A stretch of DNA of 64,000 bases from Rhodospirillales bacterium (lineage in GTDB: Bacteria; Pseudomonadota; Alphaproteobacteria; Reyranellales; Reyranellaceae). The notes under the pieces are model-generated. The model had not been told where the DNA came from. It searched no databases and saw only the letters and a list, made by a program, of their open reading frames with translations. Shown piece by piece: positions 33,169-42,027 of this stretch. Numbering within the stretch: the stretch's first letter is position 1; every line of letters starts with the position of its first letter. A program made the position numbers and the translations under genes. Location: NCBI GenBank assembly GCA_016185145.1, contig JACPOB010000120.1:1-64000 (forward strand), given 5' to 3'.

Positions 33169-35277
33169 ATGGCGCAGGTGATCGGCCAGCCCATCGACCG
33201 CATCGACGGCCGCGCCAAGGTGATCGGCGCCGCGCCTTACGCCGCCGACAACCGCGCCGATCGCATGGCGTTCGGCTCCCTCGTGACGGCCACCATCGGT
33301 CGCGGCCGAATCGTCGCCATCAACGCCAACGCCGCGCGACGCATGCCGGGCGTGCTGCTGGTGATGAGCCATGAGAACGCACCGGAGCAGGCGCCGTTCC
33401 AGGCCACGGCCGCCGATCGCCATGCCCGGCCGAAGCCCCAGCTCGCCAGCGACAAGGTCCAGTATTTCGGACAACCGGTGGCGTTGGTCGTGGCCGAGAC
33501 GGCGGAGACGGCGCGCGCCGCGGCGTCGGCTGTCGTCGTCACCTATGAGAAGGTCGACGGCACTTTCGTTCTCGAATCGGCGAGTGCCGAGGCCAAGGAT
33601 AGCGGCAAGAGTCCGACAGGGGCACCGCCTACGAACGAGGTCGGAGATTTTGATGCCGCGTTCGCGGCCGCACCGGTGAAGGTCGACGCGATCTACAAGA
33701 CGCCCTACCAGTCGCACGCCATGATGGAGCCGCACGCCAGCGTCGCCTCCTGGCAAGACGGCAAGCTCACCGTGATCAGCGCGCTGCAGCTCGTCGAGAG
33801 CGCCCACAAGTCGATCGCCGACACGCTGAAGCTGCCACCCGACAAGGTCGAGGTGATCTCCGAATACGTCGGCGGCGGCTTCGGCGGCAAGCTGCCGGTC
33901 CATGGCGACGCCATCCTGGCCGCCCTCGCGGCGCGCGAGCTCCGCCGGCCCGTACGCGTGGCGCTGACGCGCCAGCAGATGTTTCACGTCACGACGCATC
34001 GCCCGGCCTCGATCCAACGCGTGCGGCTGGGCGCGGAGCGTGACGGCACGCTGACGGCGATCGCCCATCAGTCGCTGGCGCAGAGCGCACGGGCCGACGA
34101 GTTCTCCGAGCCCATCGTCATGGCGACGCGGTCGCTCTATGCCGCGCCCAACCGCCTGACCGGCCAGAAGATCGCGTCCCTCGACCTGCCGGTTGCCGAT
34201 GCCATGCGCGCGCCCGGCGAGGCGATCGGGCTGCTGTCGATCGAGCAGGCGATGGACGAGCTCGCGGTCAGGCTCGACATGGACCCCGTCGAGCTTCGGG
34301 TGAAGAACGAGCCCAAGGAGGATCCGGAGAAGAAGGTGCCGTTCTCGACGCGCGCCCTGGTGCCCTGCCTGCAGGAAGGCGCGCGCCGCTTCGGTTGGGA
34401 CAAGCGCCAATCTCGGCCCGGCCAGGTGCGCGACGGCAACTGGCTTCTAGGCATGGGCGTGGCGGCGGCGATCCGCGGCAACTACCTGCGTGAAGCCGAA
34501 GCCAAGGTGACCATGGAAAGCGAACGTCACGCCGTCGTCGAGATGGACATGACCGATATCGGCACCGGCTCCTATACCGTGTTCGCCCAGATCGCTGCCG
34601 AGGTGCTCGATCTTCCGGTCGAGAACATCAAGGTGAAGCTCGGCCACAGTTCTTACCCCGACACGCCGGGCTCGGGCGGCTCGTTCGGCGCCTCGAGCTG
34701 CGGCGCCGCGCTCCACGACGCCTGCACCAGGCTCAAGGCCAGGCTGGACAAGGGCGAGGGCGCGCAGGGCCTGTCGGCGACCGGCAGCGTGAAGCCCGGC
34801 GAGGAGCACAGGAAATACTCGCAGTTCGCCTACGGCGCGCACTTCGCTGAGGTCGGGGTCGAACAGACGACGGGCGAGGTGCGGTTGCGCCGCATGCTGG
34901 GCGTGTTCGCCGCCGGCCGCATCCTCAACGCCAAGACCGCGCGCTCGCAGTTGATCGGCGGCCTGATTTGGGGCGTCGGCTCGGCACTGGAGGAGGAAGC
35001 CGTGCTCGACCCGCGCATCGGCGCTTTCGTCACCCAAGACCTGGTGCATTATCACGTACCGGTCCATGCCGACGTGCCGGAGATCGAGGCGGTGATGCTC
35101 GACGAGTTCGACCCGCACGCCAATGTGCTCGGCTCCAAGGGCCTGGGCGAGCTCGGCATCTGCGGCGCCGGCGCCGCCATCGCCAACGCCGTCTACAATG
35201 CCTGCGGCGCGCGGGCGCGCGACTATCCGATCACCGTCGACAAGGTGCTGCCCGCCCTGACGCGGCGACAGGGTTAG
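33169..35277 (+). CDS. paoC: Aldehyde oxidoreductase molybdenum subunit (PaoC/YagR-like)
   Basis: The 702-residue large subunit binds molybdopterin cytosine dinucleotide and oxidises aldehydes to acids. The family blocks GGGFGGKLPVHGDAILAAL, GSGGSFGASSCGAA and the catalytic glutamate in KGLGELGICGAG near the C-terminus are present. The ATG at 33169 follows gggaggaggc. It completes a paoABC-type operon. No PaoD/XdhC-type maturation chaperone or MobA-like gene is visible, so these must be elsewhere. Confidence 0.93.
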   Translation: MAQVIGQPIDRIDGRAKVIGAAPYAADNRADRMAFGSLVTATIGRGRIVAINANAARRMPGVLLVMSHENAPEQAPFQATAADRHARPKPQLASDKVQYFGQPVALVVAETAETARAAASAVVVTYEKVDGTFVLESASAEAKDSGKSPTGAPPTNEVGDFDAAFAAAPVKVDAIYKTPYQSHAMMEPHASVASWQDGKLTVISALQLVESAHKSIADTLKLPPDKVEVISEYVGGGFGGKLPVHGDAILAALAARELRRPVRVALTRQQMFHVTTHRPASIQRVRLGAERDGTLTAIAHQSLAQSARADEFSEPIVMATRSLYAAPNRLTGQKIASLDLPVADAMRAPGEAIGLLSIEQAMDELAVRLDMDPVELRVKNEPKEDPEKKVPFSTRALVPCLQEGARRFGWDKRQSRPGQVRDGNWLLGMGVAAAIRGNYLREAEAKVTMESERHAVVEMDMTDIGTGSYTVFAQIAAEVLDLPVENIKVKLGHSSYPDTPGSGGSFGASSCGAALHDACTRLKARLDKGEGAQGLSATGSVKPGEEHRKYSQFAYGAHFAEVGVEQTTGEVRLRRMLGVFAAGRILNAKTARSQLIGGLIWGVGSALEEEAVLDPRIGAFVTQDLVHYHVPVHADVPEIEAVMLDEFDPHANVLGSKGLGELGICGAGAAIANAVYNACGARARDYPITVDKVLPALTRRQG

Positions 35278-35304
35278 CGGGAGGACCAACGCGAAACCCG
35301 TACA

Positions 35305-35412
35305 CCTCACCCTGAGGAGGGCGCGCAGCGCCCGTCTCGAAGGGTGGGCAACACCCCGACTGGTTCCCACCCTTCGAGACGCATCGCTTCGCGATGCTCC
35401 TCAGGGTGAGGC
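35305..35412. repeat. Palindromic intergenic repeat, family A
   Basis: The arms are cctcaccctgaggaggg...ctcgaagggtgggc and cacccttcgagacgc...gctcctcagggtgagg. It separates convergent paoC and mnmE and may act as a terminator. Confidence 0.85.
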
Positions 35413-35442
35413 GGTACTGTGGGGTCACCGGCCTGACGAGAA

Positions 35443-36819
35443 TCACTTCCCGATGCAGAAGTCGCGGAAGATGATGTCTAAAAGCTCGTCGATACGCACT
35501 GTGCCGGTGATGCGGCCGAGCGCGCGCATCGCCAGCCGCACATCCTCCGCCGCCAGTGCAATCTCGGGAGCCAACAGAGCGCGACCGAGTGCGGTCTGAC
35601 ATTCGAGCAGCGCCTCGCGATGGCGCGCCCGCGTGAGCGGCGGCGCGCCGCCTTCCTGCATCAGCGCCTCGGCGGCTCGTTCGATGCGCGCCAGCAGGTC
35701 CGGTAGGCCGTCACCCGACAACGCCGACAGCGGCACGACGTCGGCATCGTCGATCGGCGCACGATCGATCTTGTTCACGACGACGATATCGCGCGCGCCG
35801 TCCCAACGCTCTGTGCCAGCGACAAGCTTGTCGCGCTCGGACCGCCAGTCGCCCGTCGCATCGAGCACCAGCAGCCGCAGGTCGGCGCTGGCGGCGCGCG
35901 CGCGGGCGCGGCGCACGCCTTCCTGCTCGATGGCATCCCCCGATTCGCGCAGGCCGGCAGTGTCGGCCAGTACCACCGGCCAGCCGCCGAGATCGAGATG
36001 GACCTCTATGACATCGCGCGTCGTGCCCGCGGTCTCCGACACGATGGCCGCGTCGCGCCGCGCCAGCAGGTTGAGCAGCGAGGACTTGCCGGCGTTGGGC
36101 GGACCGATGATGGCGATGTGCAGGCCTTCGCGTAGCCGCTCGCCGCGGCGATCGTCGAGGTGCGCGGCGATCTCGGCCTGCAGGCGCGTGATGCCGGCAT
36201 GGACCTCGTCGGCGATGCCGGCCGGCAGATCCTCGTCGGGAAAGTCGATGGCGGCCTCGAGATGGGCGAGGGTGCGCAGTCCCAAGGTGCGCCAGTCCTC
36301 GTAGAGGCGATGCAGCGCGCCATCCATCTGCTGCATCGCCTGGCGACGCTGCTGGTCGGTCTCGGCGGCGACAAGGTCGGCGATGGCCTCGGCCTCGGTG
36401 AGGTCGAGCTTGCCGTGCTCGAAGGCGCGCCGCGTGAACTCGCCGGGCTCGGCCATGCGACAGAAGCCGAGCTTGGCGATCGCCTCCAGTGCGCCGCCGA
36501 CCACGGCGCGGCCGCCGTGCAGGTGCAGCTCGGCCATGGTCTCGCCGGTCTCGCTGTTGGGCGCCTGGAACCACACGACCAGGCCGCGATCGATGGTCTC
36601 GCCGGTCAGCGGGTCGACCAGGCTGCGCAGGCTCATGCGACGCGGCTCGGGCAGCGCCGGATCGCGCGCCGAATGACCGCGCTCGAAGGCCCGCCGCTCG
36701 GTGAGGAAGATCAGCGCCTCGGCCGCCCGCGGCCCGCTCAGGCGGATGACCGAGATCGCCCCGGGATGCGCCCGCGACGGCACGGGCGTGCCCAGCGCAT
36801 AGATCGTGTCGACGTCCAT
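35443..36819 (-). CDS. mnmE: tRNA modification GTPase MnmE (TrmE)
   Basis: The 458-residue protein works with MnmG at wobble uridines. The N-terminal tetrahydrofolate-binding domain starts MDVDTIYALGTPVPSRAHPG; LHGGRAVVGG and GEFTRRAFEHGKLDLTEAEA are family blocks. The G domain has GPPNAGKSSLLN (about residue 225), the DTAG motif in VLADTAGLRES, and NKID. The C-terminus is the invariant FCIGK. The start codon overlaps the upstream helix-hairpin-helix gene stop by one base. It is detached from mnmG, which most relatives have next door. Confidence 0.97.
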   Translation of the reverse strand: MDVDTIYALGTPVPSRAHPGAISVIRLSGPRAAEALIFLTERRAFERGHSARDPALPEPRRMSLRSLVDPLTGETIDRGLVVWFQAPNSETGETMAELHLHGGRAVVGGALEAIAKLGFCRMAEPGEFTRRAFEHGKLDLTEAEAIADLVAAETDQQRRQAMQQMDGALHRLYEDWRTLGLRTLAHLEAAIDFPDEDLPAGIADEVHAGITRLQAEIAAHLDDRRGERLREGLHIAIIGPPNAGKSSLLNLLARRDAAIVSETAGTTRDVIEVHLDLGGWPVVLADTAGLRESGDAIEQEGVRRARARAASADLRLLVLDATGDWRSERDKLVAGTERWDGARDIVVVNKIDRAPIDDADVVPLSALSGDGLPDLLARIERAAEALMQEGGAPPLTRARHREALLECQTALGRALLAPEIALAAEDVRLAMRALGRITGTVRIDELLDIIFRDFCIGK

Positions 36820-37166
36820 CAGGTGCGTCGCGGCTGGCCGGCCGGCGGGCGGGTGGTCGGCGTCGGCGTCGCGCCGGGCGGCGGCCGGGCTATGACCTTG
36901 TCGGCGATCTTGTCGTACAGCGCCTCGGGGATCAGCCGGCGCTCGACCAGTTCGGTCTTGGCCTTGAACGGCCGCGCCCGGATGATAGCGTCGGCCCGCA
37001 CCTCGCCGATGCCTTCCAGCGACATGAGATCATCGCGGCTGGCGCTATTGAGGTCGATGAGGCTGGCTGCGGCCGCGGCAGGCGGCTGCGTTGGTCTTGT
37101 CTGAGCCGCTGCGGCACCGACGCCAATCAGCATTGCGACGCCCGTTACAAGTGCGCGCCGCCTCAT
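36819..37166 (-). CDS. Exported helix-hairpin-helix protein (ComEA-like)
   Basis: The 115-residue protein has a signal peptide (ALVTGVAMLIGVGAAAAQ) and one helix-hairpin-helix unit: IDLNSASRDDLMSLEGIGEV RAD-type sequence as in ComEA. It is followed by PFKAKTELVERRLIPEALYD and a proline-rich tail. ComEA relatives bind DNA in the periplasm during uptake; here no other competence genes are seen, so function is open. It overlaps mnmE by 1 nt (TGATG) and the higA stop by 4 nt. Confidence 0.82.
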   Translation of the reverse strand: MRRRALVTGVAMLIGVGAAAAQTRPTQPPAAAAASLIDLNSASRDDLMSLEGIGEVRADAIIRARPFKAKTELVERRLIPEALYDKIADKVIARPPPGATPTPTTRPPAGQPRRT

Positions 37167-37450
37167 GCCGCTGGTGCCGGCTGTATCCGACGAGCTATTT
37201 CACGGCCGCGGTCGCGTTCGACGACAGCGATGTCGTACTGTGCCTGCAAATCCATCCAGAACTGAGGACGGTTGCCAAAGTATCGTCCGAGCCGGACTGC
37301 CGTGTCGGCGCTGATCGCCCGGCGGCCGTTCAGGATGTCAGTGATACGGCCCGATGGCACGCCGATCGCGAGGGCGAGCCGGTTGGCACTCAAACCGCGA
37401 ACGGCAAGTTCACGCTTCAGAAGCCGGCCAGGGTGCGCAATCGGAGCCAT
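37163..37450 (-). CDS. higA: HigA-type antitoxin (XRE family)
   Basis: The 95-residue protein starts MAPIAHPGRLLKRELAVRGL and has the HigA helix-turn-helix NRLALAIGVPSGRITDILNG followed by RAISADTAVRLGRYFGNRP and FWMDLQAQYDI. It would repress its own promoter and neutralise HigB. The toxin gene directly upstream is frameshifted, so this antitoxin is an orphan or regulator. The longer frame to 37528 crosses the higB remnant and is rejected. Confidence 0.9.
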   Translation of the reverse strand: MAPIAHPGRLLKRELAVRGLSANRLALAIGVPSGRITDILNGRRAISADTAVRLGRYFGNRPQFWMDLQAQYDIAVVERDRGREIARRIQPAPAA

Positions 37451-37455
37451 GAGTT

Positions 37456-37675
37456 TTATCCTCTGTGATAGTCGGCGATTTCGACGTTGTGTGCGTCGCC
37501 ACGATGAAATTCGAAGCAGATGCGCCACCGCGCGCGTTTACTGTCATAGCCCATTGCCCCCTATGGTCACCTTTCAGCCGATGAAGACCGAGGCTGCTGA
37601 GCGCTCCTAGGTCCGCCGGCGTCCCTTGCCACGTTGAGAGCGAGGAGCAAATCGACAGCGACTTCGAAATCCAAT
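37456..37675 (-). pseudogene. HigB toxin remnant, frameshifted
   Basis: Reading toward lower coordinates, three frames must be joined to recover a HigB-like chain: DLLLALNVARDAG, then DLGALSSLGLHRLKGD with HRGQWAMTVNAR, then RWRICFEFHRGDAHNVEIAD and YHRG before a stop at 37456-37458. The second shift lies in gcgcgcgg, where two extra bases (gc) fit slippage. The first is near ggcggacc. The end is 5 bp before higA, the standard higBA order. The N-terminus is indistinct. The toxin should be inactive. Confidence 0.75.
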
Positions 37676-37790
37676 CCTCGGAACCGGTTTGGTTTCTAAC
37701 CTTCCCATACCTTACGGCTTGCGCTGTTAGCCCAGGATCGGATCACGGCAGAAACGTACTACGCCTCATGGCAAAAACAAAATGTGCCAA

Positions 37791-38684
37791 CTAGGTCGCG
37801 ATCTCTTCCCACGCGGGCGTCGGCCGCAAGGCAAACGGCACCTTCCAGCGCTGGTAGTTCGTGCGGTCGATCAGGGCTGCCGGCACCATGATCGATGGCG
37901 GAACCGGCTCGCCGCGCAGGTGACGCAAGGCAGCATGAGCGGCGATGCCGGCGATATTGAAGGCGCTGAAATCGACGCTGGCCTCCATGGTGCCGCGCTC
38001 GATGTGGTCGATCGCCTCGGGCAGGCCGTTGACGCCCACCACCTTGGCGGTACGGCCGGCCGCTGCCAGCGCCTGCAGGACGCCGAAAGCCATGACGTCG
38101 TTCGACGTCCAGACGCCGTCGACCTCCGCATGCTCAGCCAGCAGCCGCGCCATCTCTTCTCGCGCCGGCGCCTGCTGGAAGTATCCGACTCCTGAGCCCA
38201 CGAATTGCACGCCCGGAGCCTCGGTCAGGGCCTTGTGCAGCCCGACAGTGCGGTCGCGGCTGGTCGGCGCGGCCGGCGTCCCCTCGATGGCAACGATGCG
38301 GCCCGCCCCGCCCAGGGCAGCGAACAGCGCCTTGGCTGCGGTAAGGCCAACGGCGACGTCATCGGAGCCAACGAAGCTTATGACCTTGCCCTCCATGCGA
38401 TTGATGCAGGTCACGACCGGCACGCCAGCATCTGCAAAGCGCGCCAGGTCGGGCACCATCTTCTGGTCGTCGACCGGCACGAACACCACGGCGTCGGGCG
38501 CGGCGGCCAGCGCCTCGCCGACCAGGGCCTTCTGCTGGCCGACGTCGTCGGGGGTCGTCGGCACAAAATGCAGGGTGCGCGCGCCGGCGTCGGCGGCGAC
38601 CCGGTCGGCGGCCAGACGGGCCGCGGCATAGGCGGGATTGACGCGATTCTTGGTGAAGACGGCGAGGGTGAAGGGGCGGGCCAT
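37791..38684 (-). CDS. Periplasmic-binding-protein-like (sugar type), no signal peptide
   Basis: The 297-residue protein has the fold of ribose/galactose-type binding proteins (Peripla_BP_4): FTLAVFTKNRVNPAYAAARL, VVFVPVDDQKMVPDLARF, FVGSDDVAVGLTAAKALF, VDGVWTSNDVMAFGVLQAL. The chain begins MARPFTLAVFTKN with no hydrophobic leader at ATG 38684, and the upstream TTG at 38702 adds only PKIGT-type residues. Most family members are exported, so this may be a cytosolic ligand sensor or a mis-started gene. No ABC permease or ATPase is adjacent. Confidence 0.8.
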   Translation of the reverse strand: MARPFTLAVFTKNRVNPAYAAARLAADRVAADAGARTLHFVPTTPDDVGQQKALVGEALAAAPDAVVFVPVDDQKMVPDLARFADAGVPVVTCINRMEGKVISFVGSDDVAVGLTAAKALFAALGGAGRIVAIEGTPAAPTSRDRTVGLHKALTEAPGVQFVGSGVGYFQQAPAREEMARLLAEHAEVDGVWTSNDVMAFGVLQALAAAGRTAKVVGVNGLPEAIDHIERGTMEASVDFSAFNIAGIAAHAALRHLRGEPVPPSIMVPAALIDRTNYQRWKVPFALRPTPAWEEIAT

Positions 38685-38729
38685 GGTCCCTATTTTAGGC
38701 AACCCTTAGCCTGTAGTATCGCACCGCAA

Positions 38730-41522
38730 ATGGCCAAGCCCTACGATCAGATTCCCGACCGCCGCGCCATCGTGCGCCGGCGCGTGCTGGAGGACGCCTT
38801 GGCCCAGCTGGTCGAGGACCTGCCGACCGGCGCCGAGCCGCCCCGTCCGGCCGTGCTCGCCCTGGTACGCGACGCGCTGGCCACCGGCCGGGCCGAGATC
38901 CGCCGCCGCTTCGAGGAGCCAGGGCCCTTGCGCAACGACGGCGACCAGGTGCTGGCCGCCACCTCGTTCCTGATGGACCAGCTGATCCGGGTGATCTTCG
39001 ATTTCGCCGACCAGCGCATCTATCCCGCCGCCAACCCCAGCGCGGCCGAGCGCCTGGGCGTGGTGGCGACCGGCGGCTACGGCCGCGGCGAGCTCGCGCC
39101 GCTATCGGACATCGATCTGTTGTTCCTGCGGCCCTACAAGCAGACGCCGCGCGGCGAGCAGATCGTGGAGTTCATGCTCTACCTGCTGTGGGACCTCGGC
39201 CTGAAGGTCGGCCACGCCACGCGCACCGTCGAAGAAAGCCTGCGCTACGCCGAGCGCGACCAGACCATCCGCACCGCGCTGCTGGAAGCGCGCTACGTGT
39301 GGGGCGACCGCGAGCTGTTCGACGAGATGACCAAGGGCTTCACCCAGAAGTTCCTGACCGGCGACGGCCGCGACTTCGTCGAGGCCAAGCTCGCCGAGCG
39401 CGACCAGCGCCATCAGCGCATGGGCGATTCACGCTACGTCGTCGAGCCCAACGTCAAGGAAGGCAAGGGCGGGCTGCGCGACCTGCATCTGCTTTTCTGG
39501 ATCGCCGAATATCTCTATCGCGTCCACGAGCCCAGCGAGCTGGTGGCCAAGGGCGTGCTGGCCAGGGAGGAGGCGCGCCACTTCGAGCGCGCCGAACGCT
39601 TCTTCTCGACGGTGCGATGCCACATCCACTATCTCACCGGCCGCGCCGACGATCGCCTGTCGTTCGAGCTTCAACGCGAGATCGCCGCGCGGCTAGGCTA
39701 CCAGGACCGCCCGGGCAGCCGCGGCGTAGAACGCTTCACCAAGCACTACTACCTGCACGCCAAGACGGTGGGCGACCTCACGCGCATCTTCGTCGCCGCG
39801 CTGGAGGACAGCCGCCGCCGCAAGCCCAAGCTCGCGGCCCTGTGGCAGACCCTGCGGCCGCGCGAGCTCGAAGGCTTCCGCCTCGACGGCGAACGGCTGG
39901 CGGTCGCCTCTTCCGACGCCTTCGCCAGGGACCCGGTGGCGATCCTGCGGCTGTTCCACGTGGCGCAGGAGAACGACCTCGACATCCACCCCGCCACGCT
40001 GCGGCTGATCACCCAGAACATCCGCCTCGTCGATCGGCTGCGCACCGATGCCGAAGCCAATCGTCTGTTCATGCAGATGATGACGTCCAGGCACGACCCC
40101 GAGACGACGCTGCGCCGACTCAACGAGGCCGGCGTGTTCGGCCGCTTCATCCCCGATTTCGGCCGCGTCGTCGCCCAGACGCAGCACGACATGTATCACA
40201 CCTATACGGTCGACGAGCACACCATCCGGGCGATCGGCATCCTATCGCGCATCGAGAACGGCACCCTGAAAGAGGACCATCCGGTGTCGGCCGAGGTGGT
40301 GCACAAGATCCTGTCGCGGCCGGTGCTCTATCTCGCGGTGCTGCTGCACGACATCGCCAAGGGACGCGGCGGCGATCATTCGGTGCTGGGCGCCGACGTG
40401 GCGCTGCAGCTCGGGCCGCGGCTGGGGCTCAGCGCCGCCGAGACCGAGACCGTATCGTGGCTGGTGCGCTACCACCTCGCCATGTCGGGCACCGCCTTCC
40501 AGCGCGACCTGATGGATCCCAAGACCATCGACACCTTCGCCGCCCTGGTGCAATCGCCGCAACGCCTGCGGCTCCTGCTGGTGCTGACGGTGTGCGACAT
40601 CCGCGCCGTCGGACCCACCGTGTGGAACGGCTGGAAGGCGGCCCTGCTGCGCCAGCTTTACTACGCCACCGAGCAGGTCCTGTCGGGCGGCACGCTGTCG
40701 GGCGGCCGCGGCGAGCGCATCAAGCAGATCCAGGCCGAGGTGGCCAAGCGCCTGGCGAGCTGGACCGATGCCGAACGCGAAGAGCATTTTGCGCGCGGCT
40801 ACGCGCCTTACTGGCTGTCGTTCGATCCCGACACCCTGGCGCGCCAGGCCGAGCTTGTCCGTCGCGCCGAGCGCGAGCACCAGCCGCTCGCCATCGAGCA
40901 TCGCATCGACAGCGAGCGCTCGGTCACCGAGGTGACGATCTACACGCTCGACACGCACGGCCTGTTCGCCCGCCTGGCCGGCGCCATGGCGATCAGCGGC
41001 GCCAACATCGTCGACGCCAAGATCTTCACCCTGGCCAACGGCATGGCGCTCGACACGTTCTGGATCCAGGACCTCGAGGGCAAGCCGTTCGACGGCCCGC
41101 AGCGACTGGCGCGGCTGGCCGCCCGCGTCGAGATCGCGCTCTCCAATCGTCTCGACATCCAGCGCGAGCTCGACAGCCAGCGCTCGTCGTGGCCCAAGCG
41201 CGACCGCGTCTTCACCGTCGAGCCGCGCGTGCTGATCGACAACAACGCCTCCGACACGTTCACCGTGATCGAGGTCAACGGCCGCGACCGCCCGGGCTTT
41301 CTGCATGTCGTGACGCGCGCGCTGACGCGCATGAACCTGCAGATCGCCTCGGCCCACATCACCACCTACGGCGAGCGCGCCGTCGACGTCTTCTACGTGA
41401 AGGACCTGTTCGGGTTGAAGGTGGTCAACCAGGAGAAGCTGAAGCAGGTCGCCGACACCGTCGAAAAATCCATCCGCGACTTCGACGCGAGGTTCGACCC
41501 AGTCCCGAAGGCGGCTGAGTAA
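38730..41522 (+). CDS. glnD: Bifunctional uridylyltransferase/uridylyl-removing enzyme GlnD
   Basis: The 930-residue nitrogen sensor uridylylates PII proteins when glutamine is low and removes UMP when it is high. The nucleotidyltransferase motif GGYGRGELAPLSDIDLLFL begins at about residue 115, with catalytic Asp127 and Asp129. The central HD domain includes MYHTYTVDEHTIRAIG and LLHDIAKGRGGDHS. Two C-terminal ACT domains sense glutamine (about 735-810 and 845-925; VIEVNGRDRPGFLHVVTRAL). The ATG at 38730 has a weak ribosome site; the conserved chain supports it. It diverges from the binding-protein gene with a 45-bp gap. Confidence 0.96.
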   Translation: MAKPYDQIPDRRAIVRRRVLEDALAQLVEDLPTGAEPPRPAVLALVRDALATGRAEIRRRFEEPGPLRNDGDQVLAATSFLMDQLIRVIFDFADQRIYPAANPSAAERLGVVATGGYGRGELAPLSDIDLLFLRPYKQTPRGEQIVEFMLYLLWDLGLKVGHATRTVEESLRYAERDQTIRTALLEARYVWGDRELFDEMTKGFTQKFLTGDGRDFVEAKLAERDQRHQRMGDSRYVVEPNVKEGKGGLRDLHLLFWIAEYLYRVHEPSELVAKGVLAREEARHFERAERFFSTVRCHIHYLTGRADDRLSFELQREIAARLGYQDRPGSRGVERFTKHYYLHAKTVGDLTRIFVAALEDSRRRKPKLAALWQTLRPRELEGFRLDGERLAVASSDAFARDPVAILRLFHVAQENDLDIHPATLRLITQNIRLVDRLRTDAEANRLFMQMMTSRHDPETTLRRLNEAGVFGRFIPDFGRVVAQTQHDMYHTYTVDEHTIRAIGILSRIENGTLKEDHPVSAEVVHKILSRPVLYLAVLLHDIAKGRGGDHSVLGADVALQLGPRLGLSAAETETVSWLVRYHLAMSGTAFQRDLMDPKTIDTFAALVQSPQRLRLLLVLTVCDIRAVGPTVWNGWKAALLRQLYYATEQVLSGGTLSGGRGERIKQIQAEVAKRLASWTDAEREEHFARGYAPYWLSFDPDTLARQAELVRRAEREHQPLAIEHRIDSERSVTEVTIYTLDTHGLFARLAGAMAISGANIVDAKIFTLANGMALDTFWIQDLEGKPFDGPQRLARLAARVEIALSNRLDIQRELDSQRSSWPKRDRVFTVEPRVLIDNNASDTFTVIEVNGRDRPGFLHVVTRALTRMNLQIASAHITTYGERAVDVFYVKDLFGLKVVNQEKLKQVADTVEKSIRDFDARFDPVPKAAE

Positions 41523-41536
41523 TTTTCCAAGTAAAG

Positions 41537-41650
41537 TCGTCGTCCCGACCGGAGCGCGTAGCGCGTAGCGGAGGGACCTTCTCTCCACCATTTGCTGCAA
41601 ATCGCTGAAACGAGGTCCCTCCACTCCGCTTCGCTCCGGTCGGGACGACG
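41537..41650. repeat. Large inverted repeat after glnD (family B-like)
   Basis: The arms are gtcgtcccgaccggagcg...ggagggacc and ggtccctccactccgcttcg with ctccggtcgggacgac. The ggtccctc core relates it to family B. It lies between convergent glnD and the GIY-YIG gene. Confidence 0.8.
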
Positions 41651-41652
41651 AA

Positions 41653-41941
41653 TTATAAAACCTCGCTCGAGAGATCGAGCCACTCCGGATTGGCAGCGTC
41701 GATCAGCGCGATCTTCTTCTGTCGGCGCCCATCTCTTGATTTGCTTCTCGCGCTCGATCGCATCGGGCGCGGTTTCGTGAGCTTCGATGTAGACCAGCTT
41801 GGTAATGTTGTACTGAGCTGTGTGAATCGACATGCCGCGACGGTGTTCTTCGAGTCGTCGCCCAAGATCAGTCGTCACTCCGACGTACAATGCACGCCCG
41901 TTTGGGCTCGCCAAGATGTAAACGACGGGTCGTCTAGTCAT
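41653..41941 (-). pseudogene. GIY-YIG endonuclease-like gene with one frameshift
   Basis: The first frame reads MTRRPVVYILASPNGRALYV, GVTTDLGRRLEEHRRGM and REKQIKRW, a standard small GIY-YIG domain protein. At IKRW the family continues RRxKxxLIxxxNPxWxDL. Here that continuation is in another frame (RRQKKIALIDAANPEWLDL, ending LSSEVL). Removing one base from the ccc at 41728-41730 restores a full-length product of about 95 residues. The function of such stand-alone GIY-YIG proteins is unclear. A sequencing error remains possible for a single-base shift in a homopolymer. Confidence 0.8.
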
Positions 41942-42027
41942 GACGCCACTCTTGGAAAGACCTTTCCCGAGTCAGGCAAGGTCTCTCCGCTCAGGCCTTC
42001 GGCCTTCGGTCGAGACGACAGAGGAAG

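Noticed and set aside
31429..35277. Xanthine dehydrogenase (XdhABC) assignment
   Set aside because: Subunit sizes, the extra cysteines in the FAD subunit and the RR-type leader match the PaoABC aldehyde oxidoreductase type better.
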